Origin: Cohnella baijiui
GTDB lineage: Bacteria > Bacillota > Bacilli > Paenibacillales > Paenibacillaceae
NCBI RefSeq assembly: GCF_020731285.1
Contig: NZ_JAJFOW010000005.1
Span: forward strand, 124,001-188,000
Reading direction: 5' to 3'
Length of the DNA stretch: 64,000 nt
Under the pieces are notes generated by a model. The model saw nothing but the letters and a program-made list of their open reading frames with translations, had not been told where the DNA came from and did not search any database. Below, one piece after another: positions 54,767 through 63,499 of this stretch; within the stretch, counting starts at the first letter, position 1, and every line of letters starts with the position of its first letter. A program made the translations under genes and the position numbers.

Positions 54767-55510
54767 ATGCCAGCCGTGTTCGCCAACGATTGGAACGAGC
54801 TGCTCCAGCCGGAGATGGAGCAGCCCTATTACCGGGAGCTGCGCCAGCGGCTCAAGGAGGAGTACCGGGAGCAAGTCGTCTACCCGGACATGAATCATAT
54901 TTTTCAGGCGCTGCATTGGACGTCGCACGCTGAAGCGAAGGTCGTCATCCTCGGCCAGGATCCGTATCATGGCCCCGGACAGGCGCACGGCCTCAGCTTC
55001 TCCGTGCAGCCGGGCGTGCCGCAGCCGCCGTCGCTTCGCAACATTTTCAAAGAGTTGCGGAACGACCTGGGCTGCGCCGTTCCTTCGCACGGGAACCTCG
55101 CCTATTGGGCGAAGCAGGGCGTCTTGCTGCTGAACGCGGTGCTCACGGTGCGCGCCGGGCAAGCCAACTCCCACAAGGGACTTGGCTGGGAGCGATTCAC
55201 GGACGCGATCATTGCCGCGCTGAACGAGCGGGAGCGGCCGCTCGTCTTTATCCTGTGGGGAAGCCACGCGCAGAAGAAGGCCGCGTTCATCGACAAGAGC
55301 CGCCATCGCGTGATCGCGTCTGCGCACCCGAGCCCGCTGTCGGCGCACAACGGCTTCCTCGGCAGCAAGCCGTTTTCGCGGGCGAACGCGCACCTGCGCG
55401 AGCTGGGCCAGGCCGAGATCGACTGGTGCGTGCCGGAGCTGGGCGCCGAGTCGATCGCGGACGCGCGGCGGGAGGCTTCCGCGGCGGCGGAGCCGGACGG
55501 CCGGGCGTGA
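54767..55510 (+). CDS. ung: Uracil-DNA glycosylase family 1
   Basis: Ung removes uracil from DNA in base-excision repair. The 247-residue protein has the water-activating Asp in [18 protein letters not shown], the Pro-rich loop [18 protein letters not shown], and the minor-groove loop [11 protein letters not shown] with the catalytic His. ATG 54767 follows AGGAGG. The C-terminus has an extra Ala/Glu-rich tail. The stop overlaps the next gene (GTGA), so both repair-type proteins are co-translated. Confidence 0.95.
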   Translation: MPAVFANDWNELLQPEMEQPYYRELRQRLKEEYREQVVYPDMNHIFQALHWTSHAEAKVVILGQDPYHGPGQAHGLSFSVQPGVPQPPSLRNIFKELRNDLGCAVPSHGNLAYWAKQGVLLLNAVLTVRAGQANSHKGLGWERFTDAIIAALNERERPLVFILWGSHAQKKAAFIDKSRHRVIASAHPSPLSAHNGFLGSKPFSRANAHLRELGQAEIDWCVPELGAESIADARREASAAAEPDGRA

Positions 55511-56328
55511 GCCAGGCGCGATGGCTGACGCCGGCGACGGGCTTCCTCGCCGGTTATACGCATACACTGAACCCGTACGTCGGCTGCGCGTACGGGTGTT
55601 CGTACTGCTACGTGCGGCGGCTGCCGGTCGCGCTGTTTCGCGGGGAGCCCTGGGGCGAGTGGGCGCAGCCCAAAGCGGGCGATCCCGCGACGCTGGCGCG
55701 CGAGCTGGCCCGCGCCAAGCGAAAAGGGCCCGTCACCGTGTTTTTCTCGTCGGTGACGGACCCTTATCAGCCGCTCGAAGCCAAGGAGCGGCTTACGCGG
55801 GCTTTGCTGGCGGCGATGGCGGACGAGCCGCCGGACTTCGTGCTTTTGCAGACGCGCGGTCCGCTCGTGACGCGCGACGTCGATGTGCTGCGGCGGCTGG
55901 GCGACCGCGTGCGCGTAAGCGTCACGGTCGAGAGCGACCGCGACGACATGCGCCGCGCGCTCACGCCTTCGGCGCCGCCGTACGCCGCGCGGCTCGCGGC
56001 GCTCCGCGCGCTGCGCGAGGCCGGCGTCCCGACGCAGGCGGCCGTTTCGCCGCTGCTGCCGTATACGCCGGCGTTCGCCGCGCAGATCGCGGCCGTCGCG
56101 CCGCGCGTCGTCGTCGACGACTATTTCCGCGGCGACGGCAGCGGCGGCCGACGCAGCGAGCGGCTTGGCATGCGCGAAGCGTACGCCCAACTGGGCCTCG
56201 CCGACTGGTACGCGCCGGAGCGGCTCGAGGCGTTCGTCGCCGAGCTCCGCGAGCGGATGCCGCCGGATGCCGTGACGGTGAGCGCCGAGGGCTTTAATCC
56301 GCCATCCGACCCACAATCCCGCTCTTAG
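55507..56328 (+). CDS. Radical SAM protein of the spore-photoproduct-lyase-like family
   Basis: This 273-residue protein has the cluster motif [12 protein letters not shown] (C-x3-C-x2-C) near its start, typical of the SPL-related Rv2578c group and distinct from the C-x3-C-x2-C SplB proper with its C-terminal Cys. Downstream are [22 protein letters not shown] and a TIM-barrel pattern. GTG 55507 overlaps ung. Members of this group are sometimes annotated as DNA photolesion or tRNA-type enzymes, but substrates are unproven. Its tie to ung supports a repair role. Confidence 0.82.
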   Translation: MSQARWLTPATGFLAGYTHTLNPYVGCAYGCSYCYVRRLPVALFRGEPWGEWAQPKAGDPATLARELARAKRKGPVTVFFSSVTDPYQPLEAKERLTRALLAAMADEPPDFVLLQTRGPLVTRDVDVLRRLGDRVRVSVTVESDRDDMRRALTPSAPPYAARLAALRALREAGVPTQAAVSPLLPYTPAFAAQIAAVAPRVVVDDYFRGDGSGGRRSERLGMREAYAQLGLADWYAPERLEAFVAELRERMPPDAVTVSAEGFNPPSDPQSRS

Positions 56329-56334
56329 CGTCGC

Positions 56335-57339
56335 TTATTCGGCGATCGGGAAGCCGGTGGAGCTTGAGGCGCCTCCGCCGTCCGCAGGTTTGGCCGGCTT
56401 GGCGGGGGAGGTCGAAATGCCTTCCTGGCCGCCGAGCACGGGCGTATAGGCGGCATCGATGTACGCGGACACCTTGACGGTCGTAACGACCTGCGGGTAC
56501 ATCATGTCCGGATCCGGTTCGATCACCCGGTAGCGGATGGTCGCCTGCTTATCCTTGAAGTCGATGCCGGCGATCTCGATGCCGTAGCCCGGATGGCCGA
56601 CCTCGGCGGAGAGCGTCACCTTCTTGACGTCGGCGGAATAAGACTCGGTCGTCAGCTGCACGTCGCCCAGCCAGGTCGCCTGCGGAAGCGGCTCGATCGG
56701 CTTCGTTTTCTCAACGAACGAGAGCGCCTTATCCAGCATGACGGCCGCCTCGCTTCGCGTGATGACGTCCTGAGGACGGAAATTTTGCTTCGCGTCCAAC
56801 GCGGCGATGTCGGCGATAACGAGTCTTTGGATGCTTCCCATATAAGCTTGGTTGACGCTCTTTTCGTCGTTCAAGATGACGTACTGGTCCGTCCAGGCAT
56901 ATTCGCCCTTCGTACTGAGCGCCTGAAACAGCCAATGCGCGAACTGTTCGCGGGTGACGCTGGCGCCCGGCTGAATGTCCTTCGGAAGATCCAAGCCGTT
57001 CAACTGCGCGATCATGAACGCTTCCGCATAAGGCGCGTCGTCCTTAATCGCAGTAAAGTAATCGCTGGCTTTGGGCTCCTTGATGAACCGAAGGTTATCG
57101 ATGTTTAGCTTAAAGCCGTTGACGAGGAGCGTCACGGCGGTCGAAGCCGTCACCGGACCCTTCGGTTTAAAGAGTCCGCTTCCGTCGCCGCGAACGATTC
57201 CGAGCTCCTTCAAGTGCAGAATTTGGCTGCGGCCGGCGTCCTTGTCGATATCGCCGAAGGCGAAGACGGAGCCGCTCAAGAGGGTGCTGGCGAGTACGAC
57301 GCCGAGACCCGTGACGGCCCATTTCGATTTTTTTTGCAT
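56335..57339 (-). CDS. SLH protein with PrcB-like C-terminal domain
   Basis: This secreted 334-residue protein has a signal peptide (cleavage near VFAFG) and three SLH-like segments (about 30-215). At about 250-305 it carries GYGIEIAGIDFKDKQATIRY with EPDPDMMYPQVVT, which resembles the PrcB C-terminal domain (protease-complex-associated). The far C-terminus is low-complexity (SPAKPAKPADGGGASSS). ATG 57339 follows GGAGGGAG; the longer frame is unlikely. It converges on the radical SAM gene with a 6-bp gap. Confidence 0.78.
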   Translation of the reverse strand: MQKKSKWAVTGLGVVLASTLLSGSVFAFGDIDKDAGRSQILHLKELGIVRGDGSGLFKPKGPVTASTAVTLLVNGFKLNIDNLRFIKEPKASDYFTAIKDDAPYAEAFMIAQLNGLDLPKDIQPGASVTREQFAHWLFQALSTKGEYAWTDQYVILNDEKSVNQAYMGSIQRLVIADIAALDAKQNFRPQDVITRSEAAVMLDKALSFVEKTKPIEPLPQATWLGDVQLTTESYSADVKKVTLSAEVGHPGYGIEIAGIDFKDKQATIRYRVIEPDPDMMYPQVVTTVKVSAYIDAAYTPVLGGQEGISTSPAKPAKPADGGGASSSTGFPIAE

Positions 57340-57456
57340 CCTTGCTCCCTCCATGGGGTGGTGGATTTGCCGCCGTGCGGCATGCAACTACCTTGACGCA
57401 TCGGCGTTGACAAATGTTGCATCTTCCGTTTGGAACGCCATATTCGAAAAGAAACG

Positions 57457-57484
57457 CAAAAAAACCTCGCGCGGTGGCGAGGTT
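57457..57484 (-). terminator. Terminator of tRNA-Val
   Basis: On the minus strand AACCTCGC pairs with GCGAGGTT and is followed by seven T residues. Confidence 0.85.
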
Positions 57485-57498
57485 GTCGTTGATGAGGA

Positions 57499-57574
57499 TG
57501 GTGATCTGAACAGGGATCGAACCTGTGACCCCTACCCTGTCAAGGTAGTGCTCTCCCAGCTGAGCTATCAGATC
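57499..57574 (-). tRNA. tRNA-Val (GAC)
   Basis: This 76-nt cloverleaf on the minus strand has acceptor GATCTGA/TCAGATC, anticodon arm CTACC-TTGACAG-GGTAG with anticodon GAC, T-arm ACAGGTTCGATCCCTGT and an encoded CCA. Confidence 0.95.
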
Positions 57575-57608
57575 ATGATTGAGAAGGGTTTGTCTTTTGA
57601 CTTAACCC

Positions 57609-57637
57609 ATTATATAAGGTTGGGCGGCAAATGTAAA
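57609..57637 (-). promoter_or_regulatory. Sigma-A promoter of tRNA-Val
   Basis: On the minus strand TTTACA, a 17-bp spacer and TATAAT, 35 bp before the tRNA. Confidence 0.85.
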
Positions 57638-58005
57638 GTGTATTTTTCCGCCGCGTCTTGTACGGCGCGCCGGATTAAAGCGTTAGGCTTGGGGGGAACG
57701 GATTTTCATATTATCAGGCCAACCAGAACCTCTGGTTGGCCAATTTATTTGGCCGCAAGGATGGAGGATGCTAGAAGCGCTCAAGGCGGGTACTTGATCC
57801 GGCAATCGACTGCGCATTAAATATGAGGATCGATCAACGATCAGTTTGGATACGTCATTGTTTATGATTCTTTAATGGCATATCATAACCATTGTGGAAG
57901 CGTTGTCAAAACGATTGAATCATCCATTGCTAAAGTTTTAAAGATCAATTTTAGGGAAATTATCGCTGAGGGTTAATGCCAATAAGAGGGAAAGATGGCG
58001 CGGGC
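57638..58005. other. Gene-free interval with hairpin and cre-like site
   Basis: No credible gene was found here. A perfect 10-bp inverted repeat (57717-57726 with 57732-57741, GGCCAACCAG/CTGGTTGGCC) is present. At 57895-57908 the sequence TGGAAGCGTTGTCA matches the CcpA box consensus with one mismatch. No start codon of a nearby gene is placed to use it, so it could be a relic of a lost gene. Confidence 0.5.
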
Positions 58006-58815
58006 CTAGTTTCGCGACAGATTGACCTGATCTCCAGGCGCCGCTGTTCGATTAGCGGCATGGCTATGAAACTTTTTGGGTGTATACCCGGTTATTTGTT
58101 TGAATTGCCGGCAGAAGTGCTCCACGTTGTGATAGCCGCATTGAAAAGCGATTTCCGAGATGCTTTGGGAGCCATGGATCAAATATTCTTTCGCCAGCCG
58201 GATTCGTCCGTCAATGACGTCCTCCATGCAAGAAATTCCGAACGTTTTTTTGTAGATGATCTGCATATATCCCGGACTGATGCGGAGAATATCCGCCATT
58301 TTCGAAACCGTCCAGGGGTCGCTCGGGTTATTCTGAATGGCGGAGCGCAGCCTTAAGAGACTGTAATATTGAGGCGTAAATCCATTCTGGCAATAGGATT
58401 CCAGAAGCTTGTTGAACAGCGTTCGCAGCAAGCCGTCGATGGACGAGTTTTTGTAATCTCTATTAAAGTTATGCTCAATGACCAGAAGCTCGAATAATTT
58501 GTGGCAATAGTCGGGATCGTTCAGGGAAAAGGGAATGCCGAAAGGCAAAGAAGTTTTTGTAACGTAAGGTTCGTCGGACTCGAATCGGATCCAGTTATTG
58601 ATGTATTTATCGGAGCAAGCCTGATAATAGATCTTTTGATGCGCTTCATAGAGAATGGCGCTATGGGCCGGATACTCCTTCAATTCCCCGTCGACCCGGA
58701 ATTGGGCGGGCGTCTTGGTACAGACGAGGAGCCAGCATGGATGGCCTCGAGGAATGTCGAAAACAAAATTGCTTGCATGCGTAGCATCGCATTCCACGTA
58801 GTGAATATGGTTCAT
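58006..58815 (-). CDS. AraC-family transcriptional regulator
   Basis: This 269-residue regulator has an N-terminal cupin-like sensor (about 1-160). The C-terminal AraC HTH pair shows WTVSKMADILRISPGYMQII and ISEIAFQCGYHNVEHFCRQF, ending in the usual YTPKKF. ATG 58815 follows AAGGAAAA. It is transcribed away from the CBM6-like remnant and the LplABC-type importer. Base composition is lower in GC than the housekeeping genes. Confidence 0.88.
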   Translation of the reverse strand: MNHIHYVECDATHASNFVFDIPRGHPCWLLVCTKTPAQFRVDGELKEYPAHSAILYEAHQKIYYQACSDKYINNWIRFESDEPYVTKTSLPFGIPFSLNDPDYCHKLFELLVIEHNFNRDYKNSSIDGLLRTLFNKLLESYCQNGFTPQYYSLLRLRSAIQNNPSDPWTVSKMADILRISPGYMQIIYKKTFGISCMEDVIDGRIRLAKEYLIHGSQSISEIAFQCGYHNVEHFCRQFKQITGYTPKKFHSHAANRTAAPGDQVNLSRN

Positions 58816-58860
58816 CCGATTTTCCTTCTTTCCTGCATTTACCGTCCTACTACCCATTAT

Positions 58861-59112
58861 ATAGAACCATTCAAGGAAGAGGATAGAAAGGGAATTCGAA
58901 GAGTCAAAATCAAGGTGCGAGGGTATTGCCGCGGTACCTTTGACGTCAAAACATCGTGGGACGGACCTGTCCTCGGCAAAATACCGGTTGACTTCACGAA
59001 CGTATGTACGGAATATGCTGCCGATCTCGTCATTCCGGACGGGATACAGGCTTTGTATTTTACTTTTACGGGCATGGGCAATGCCAGTCTGGCTTCGTTT
59101 ACATTGGAATAA
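58861..59112 (+). pseudogene. Remnant of a carbohydrate-binding (CBM6-like) enzyme C-terminus
   Basis: A plus-strand frame encodes VKIKVRGYCRGTFDVKTSWD, then VLGKIPVDF and IPDGIQALYFTFTGMGNASL before a stop at 59110-59112. This pattern (strand repeats, IPDG..ALYF.F.G) resembles the end of a CBM6 domain as found in GH43 arabinanases/xylosidases. The remaining upstream sequence in this frame is the antisense of the AraC gene, so only the C-terminal part survives. The terminator that follows would have served the lost gene. Confidence 0.55.
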
Positions 59113-59128
59113 TCAACATTTATTAACG

Positions 59129-59183
59129 TACTCCTTTCCCGACCAAAACTCATCTTTGAGAGACGGAAAGGAGTATTTTTTTT
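59129..59183 (+). terminator. Intrinsic terminator after the CBM6-like remnant
   Basis: TACTCCTTTCC pairs with GGAAAGGAGTA around a 25-base loop and is followed by eight T residues. It lies directly before the AraC gene. Confidence 0.85.
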
Positions 59184-59196
59184 GAGGAGAATGAAT

Positions 59197-60606
59197 ATGT
59201 CGGAATCTTTTGATCCTGGAAGAGATCTTTGCGCGGAGCTACATGCGATGTCCAATGTCCATTTTTCTTTCCAGATCTATGGTATCCATTGGCGAAATGT
59301 CCGACAAGGCTGGTCTTATCAGGAACACTCGCATCCGCTATTGGAACTTAATTTGGTACTGGAAGGCACACAAGCGACGCGGGTCGGAGACAAGGAGTAT
59401 GTGCAGGGTCCGGGGGATTTGTTGCTTATACCGCCAGGCTGGACGCATGCCAGCAGGACTGAAGGGGTTGGGGGCATGACTTTTTTCTGCCTTCACTTAA
59501 ACATTGACGATCACTTCATCATGGAGCCCTTGTATCATTTAACGGACATTCTGATGCCGAAAAATGCCGACTTGACCATGCGGCTTAGACCGCTGCTTGC
59601 CCCTTTTATAGAAGGAGCATCCCGCCCGTCGGAGCTCTCTTCGTCGTATCATCGAGTCAAGATCCAAGCCAATTCCCTTAACCTGATTACTGCTTTAATA
59701 GAGATGCTAATTAGTGACGAGAGCGGTTTCGCGAACAAGGAGTTTAATGATGCGGAAAGGAGAACGATGCTGGGAGCGGTCAAGATGAGAGAACAGACGT
59801 TGATGGAAAAGCGCGTACAGGATCTGTTTTATGGAACGCTTGGCGCGGACGTGTCCAAAACCTATGAAGCGCTGCTCCCATCCTATCGCTGGATCAGCGT
59901 CTGTTCGCTCTCCAGGAAAGAAACCCTTTATTGGGATAACAAAGATCGGGCGTACGCAAGGTCGTTGTTGGAGGAAGTGTTGTCTCCCCTGGGCTCGGTC
60001 GTCATCATCGACGATTTATTGATGACTGCCGTTGTATTCTCCAATCAAATATCGGTCCCGCCCGTCGAGCAGAAAATGCTGGAAGCGGAGAAGTGTCTGC
60101 AGAAAAATGTTGACCCGGAGCTCCATTTGGGCTTCGGAGGCATTGCCACGGACTTGCGAGAAGTCGGTTCCATGTACGAGCAGAGCCTAAGGGCATTCTC
60201 GGTTGATTCACTGGATACTTCGGGAAGTAGAACGATTGAGTTCGTAAATCGCATTATCCGGCTCGCGATGAATCGGCTCGAAACGGAGTACGCGAACAAG
60301 GACTTCTCGCTGGGCTTGCTGGCCGAGTCGCTCAACATCACCCCCAACTATTTAAGCGCGTTGTTCACGTCGGAGACAAGTATGACCTTCACGCAGCACT
60401 TGACTCGTATTCGGATGGAGCAAGCGAAGCGGCTCTTAAACGAAACACAGTTTAAAATTTACCAAATATGCAAAGAAGTCGGGTATTCGGATCAAGCCTA
60501 TTTTAGTCGTCTCTTCAAATCGCTGGAAGGAATAAGTCCTTTCGATTATCGAGAGCATTCGAGAATTCGAGAGATACAACTAACCGTAGATAAGTTCAAG
60601 AAATGA
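59197..60606 (+). CDS. AraC-family regulator with cupin sensor
   Basis: This 469-residue regulator has an N-terminal cupin (HSHPLLELNLVLEG, GPGDLLLIPPGWTHA) that probably binds a sugar. A long middle region follows, then the AraC HTH pair with ITPNYLSALFTSET and VGYSDQAYFSRLFKSLEGIS. ATG 59197 is favoured over 59191 by spacing from GAGGAG. It stands directly upstream of the LplABC-type importer and is its likely regulator. Confidence 0.9.
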   Translation: MSESFDPGRDLCAELHAMSNVHFSFQIYGIHWRNVRQGWSYQEHSHPLLELNLVLEGTQATRVGDKEYVQGPGDLLLIPPGWTHASRTEGVGGMTFFCLHLNIDDHFIMEPLYHLTDILMPKNADLTMRLRPLLAPFIEGASRPSELSSSYHRVKIQANSLNLITALIEMLISDESGFANKEFNDAERRTMLGAVKMREQTLMEKRVQDLFYGTLGADVSKTYEALLPSYRWISVCSLSRKETLYWDNKDRAYARSLLEEVLSPLGSVVIIDDLLMTAVVFSNQISVPPVEQKMLEAEKCLQKNVDPELHLGFGGIATDLREVGSMYEQSLRAFSVDSLDTSGSRTIEFVNRIIRLAMNRLETEYANKDFSLGLLAESLNITPNYLSALFTSETSMTFTQHLTRIRMEQAKRLLNETQFKIYQICKEVGYSDQAYFSRLFKSLEGISPFDYREHSRIREIQLTVDKFKK

Positions 60607-60654
60607 TAAATCCCCCGCATTCTCTCCCCGGGAATTGCGGTGGTATAACTGAAT

Positions 60655-60668
60655 TGTAAGTGCTTTCA
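60655..60668 (+). promoter_or_regulatory. cre-like CcpA box upstream of the importer
   Basis: TGTAAGTGCTTTCA matches TGWAANCGNTNWCA at 13 of 14 positions (T for C at the seventh). It lies between the AraC stop and the binding-protein start, just after a TATAAC -10-like sequence (60644-60649), so binding could block transcription. Confidence 0.5.
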
Positions 60669-60701
60669 GAAAAAGATCATATTCAAGAGGAGGAGCAAGA
60701 C

Positions 60702-62417
60702 ATGGGGGTTGCAACGAGAAAGAAACTGTGGGGGACACTATATCTCGGGGTCGCGCTTAGCCTAGCGATTGCCGGCTGCAGCAGCAATAACAACAATTCT
60801 TCCGCGAGCCAGTCGTCGAGTCAGGCGCCTAGTTCGGCGAACGACAGCGCTTCGCCATCTGCATCGGCATCCGAGGATTTGAAACCGATTACGATTTCGG
60901 CTTTCATCGGCTCGCCGAATCAGCAGCCGACGGCAGATAATCGGATTTACAAGAAGATTCAGGACGAGCTCGGCGTGAAGCTGAACATGGAATTCCTGGT
61001 CGGCGAACTGCAGCAGAAGCTTGGCGTTATGATCGCAGGCGGGCAATATCCGGATCTCATTACTGCCGATCCGAAGTTGGTAACGGCAAAAGCGGTCATT
61101 CCCCTGGAAGATCTGATCGAACAGTACGGCCCGCACCTGAAGGAGCACTACGCGGCGTATTGGAACCGGATGAAGGATTCCAGCGACGGCCATATCTATT
61201 GGCTGCCTAACTATGGCGCCTACACTGGAGAGACTCATAGCAATTATTATTCAGGCCCGGCTTTCTGGATTCAGAAGGACATTCTTAAGGAGGCGGGCTA
61301 CCCGACCCCTAAGACGTTGGATGATTACTTTAAGCTGATCAGCGACTATGCGGCGAAGCACCCGACGACGGCCGACGGCCAGCCGACGATTGGCTACACG
61401 ACTCTCGCTTACGGCTGGCAGACGTTCGGGTTTCTCAACGTACCGGAGCATCTAAGCGGCCATCCGAATGACGGCGGCGTCGTGGTCGACAACGGAGTCG
61501 CTTCCGTATTCGCTACCAAGGATATCTCAAAGACGTATTACCGAAAGCTCAACGAACTCTATAACCAAGGCTTGATGGACAAAGAAGCCTTCGTCCAAAA
61601 CCCCGACCAATATAATGCGAAGATCTCGTCTGGCCGCGTGCTCGGCATGTTCGACCAGCACTGGAACTTCCAGGGAGCCGAAGGTGAACTGATCTCTCAA
61701 AACAAGATCGGTCAAACGTACGTCGGCTTCCCGCTAGTGTACGACGGCATCAAGGATCACTACCTCGATCGCGGCGTCATCAACTTGAACAACGGGTTCG
61801 GCATCAGCAAGGACGCCAAAGACCCGGTTCGTATCATTCAGTTCCTCGACGCGCAGCTGGACGAGAAGTGGCAGAAGCTGTTGCAGTGGGGCGAACAAGA
61901 CGTCGACTACAAGGTTGACGAGAACGGCAAGTTCTACCGCACGCCTGAGCAGCGCAAGCAGCAAGAGGATCCGACCTGGAGGCTGGCTAACAAAGCCGAG
62001 GTATTCCTTGGTTACGCGCCGAAGTTAGAAGGCACATACAGCGACGGCAACGCTACGGATGCGGGTGGCCAGCCGGACGAGTTTTACGCTTCGCTGAAGC
62101 CGGAAGATAAAGAGCTGCTCGATGCATACCACTTCAAGACTTGGACGGATTTCTTCTCCCCGGCTCCGGAGAACGAAGTCTATTATCCGGCATGGCAGAT
62201 CGACCTGATTGACGGCTCCGACGCGTCGATCGCCAACAAGCAAATGACGGACGCTTCGCTAAAGTATTTGCCGAAGGCGATCATGTCCAAGCCTGACAAA
62301 TTCGACGCCGTCTGGGATGATTACGTCAATGCTTATAAGAAGATCGACGTGAAGGCGTACGAGGATCGGATTAACTCGCAAATTCAGTGGCGGATCGAGA
62401 ACTGGACCAGCAAATAA
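60702..62417 (+). CDS. LplA-type sugar-binding lipoprotein
   Basis: This 571-residue lipoprotein has a lipobox at IAGC and a long Asn/Ser-rich linker. The LplA/YtcQ-type family 1 fold shows LGVKLNMEFLVGE, IAGGQYPDLITAD, WIQKDILKEAGYPTPKTLDD and NLNNGFGISKDAKDPVR. It probably binds an oligosaccharide or aldouronate-like ligand. ATG 60702 follows GAGGAGG. A long hairpin without T-run follows the gene. The two downstream permeases are of the LplB and LplC types. Confidence 0.92.
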   Translation: MGVATRKKLWGTLYLGVALSLAIAGCSSNNNNSSASQSSSQAPSSANDSASPSASASEDLKPITISAFIGSPNQQPTADNRIYKKIQDELGVKLNMEFLVGELQQKLGVMIAGGQYPDLITADPKLVTAKAVIPLEDLIEQYGPHLKEHYAAYWNRMKDSSDGHIYWLPNYGAYTGETHSNYYSGPAFWIQKDILKEAGYPTPKTLDDYFKLISDYAAKHPTTADGQPTIGYTTLAYGWQTFGFLNVPEHLSGHPNDGGVVVDNGVASVFATKDISKTYYRKLNELYNQGLMDKEAFVQNPDQYNAKISSGRVLGMFDQHWNFQGAEGELISQNKIGQTYVGFPLVYDGIKDHYLDRGVINLNNGFGISKDAKDPVRIIQFLDAQLDEKWQKLLQWGEQDVDYKVDENGKFYRTPEQRKQQEDPTWRLANKAEVFLGYAPKLEGTYSDGNATDAGGQPDEFYASLKPEDKELLDAYHFKTWTDFFSPAPENEVYYPAWQIDLIDGSDASIANKQMTDASLKYLPKAIMSKPDKFDAVWDDYVNAYKKIDVKAYEDRINSQIQWRIENWTSK

Positions 62418-62432
62418 CGGAAGAAACGATAG

Positions 62433-62473
62433 GTTGCGGAAAGCATCAGCCAATCGCCGATGCTTTCTGCAAC
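62433..62473 (+). other. Stem-loop between binding protein and LplB genes
   Basis: GTTGCGGAAAGCATC pairs with GATGCTTTCTGCAAC around an 11-base loop. There is no T-run; this is the same arrangement as at 45719-45753. Confidence 0.8.
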
Positions 62474-62517
62474 TTGCGTTTTCCGTACTTGCAGTAAGAA
62501 GTTAGGAGGAGAGAACG

Positions 62518-63486
62518 ATGGCGAGCGCCCCGAAAGCCATTTCATCGAAGACGGCTGCGATGACTGCCGTACCCCAATCGTCCCTATTCAAACGGATGCG
62601 CAGCCAAAAGCAGCTGATGCTAATGTCGCTGCCCATACTGCTGTACGTCCTGTTATTTTCCTACTACCCCATTTGGGGCTGGACGCAGGCCTTTCAGAAT
62701 TACAAGCCAGCGTTACCTCTTTCCCAACAGGAATGGGTTGGCTTCAAGCAGTTCAAATTTCTTTTCAAAGACGATACGTTTCTGCTGGTACTTCGCAACA
62801 CGATCGGAATGAGCTTCATCAACATGGTGCTCGGATTCGTCACGGCGATTGCGTTTGCCATTTTGCTTAATGAAATCAAGAACAAGCTGTACAAGCGCAC
62901 AATACAGACCATCTCGTATCTTCCGCACTTTCTGTCGTGGATTATCGTAACGGGCCTCGTTGCGAATGCGCTGTCCGTGGACGGCGGCATCATCAACGTG
63001 TTGCTCATGAAGCTCGGATTCATTCACGAGCCGATCATGTGGCTTAGCAAGCCGCACTTCTTCTGGGGAATCGTAGGCGCTTCGCACGTGTGGAAAGAAA
63101 TAGGTTGGAACGCGATTATTTACTTAGCGGCTATCACGTCCATTGACCCTTCGCTTTACGAAGCTGCGGAGATCGACGGGGCGAACCGATATAAGAAGAT
63201 GTTTTACATCACCTTACCGGGAATCAGGTCGATCGTCGTTATTTTGCTGATCATGAACCTCGGTTGGATTCTGGATGCGGGCTTCGAAGTACAATACCTG
63301 CTCGGCAACGGCGTAGTCGTCAACTGGTCGCAGACGATTGATATTTTCGTGCTGAAATACGGCATACAGATCGGCAACTACTCATTGGCAACCGCAGCCG
63401 GCATCTTTAAAACGGTCGTCAGCATGACGCTGATCTTTGCGGCTAATGCGATCGCCAAACGCTTTGGCGAAGACCGACTGATATGA
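62518..63486 (+). CDS. Sugar ABC transporter permease, LplB/YtcP-partner type
   Basis: This 322-residue permease has a basic N-terminus, six membrane spans (first about LMSLPILLYVLLFSYYPIWG), the LplB-type block SYLPHFLSWIIVTGLV and the EAA motif YEAAEIDGANRYKKMFYITL. It forms a heterodimer with the next permease. ATG 62518 follows GGAGGAGAG. The ATPase partner is not encoded in the window. Confidence 0.93.
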   Translation: MASAPKAISSKTAAMTAVPQSSLFKRMRSQKQLMLMSLPILLYVLLFSYYPIWGWTQAFQNYKPALPLSQQEWVGFKQFKFLFKDDTFLLVLRNTIGMSFINMVLGFVTAIAFAILLNEIKNKLYKRTIQTISYLPHFLSWIIVTGLVANALSVDGGIINVLLMKLGFIHEPIMWLSKPHFFWGIVGASHVWKEIGWNAIIYLAAITSIDPSLYEAAEIDGANRYKKMFYITLPGIRSIVVILLIMNLGWILDAGFEVQYLLGNGVVVNWSQTIDIFVLKYGIQIGNYSLATAAGIFKTVVSMTLIFAANAIAKRFGEDRLI

Positions 63487-63499
63487 GGGGGGCAAACCG

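Noticed and set aside
55521..56297. Second plus-strand frame inside the radical SAM gene
   Set aside because: Its Arg/Ala-rich composition is a frame-shadow pattern; the cysteine cluster motif is only in the other frame.
57071..57820. Plus-strand frame across the SLH gene, tRNA-Val and the gene-free interval
   Set aside because: It crosses a tRNA and its terminator and is antisense to the SLH gene; no protein family is visible.
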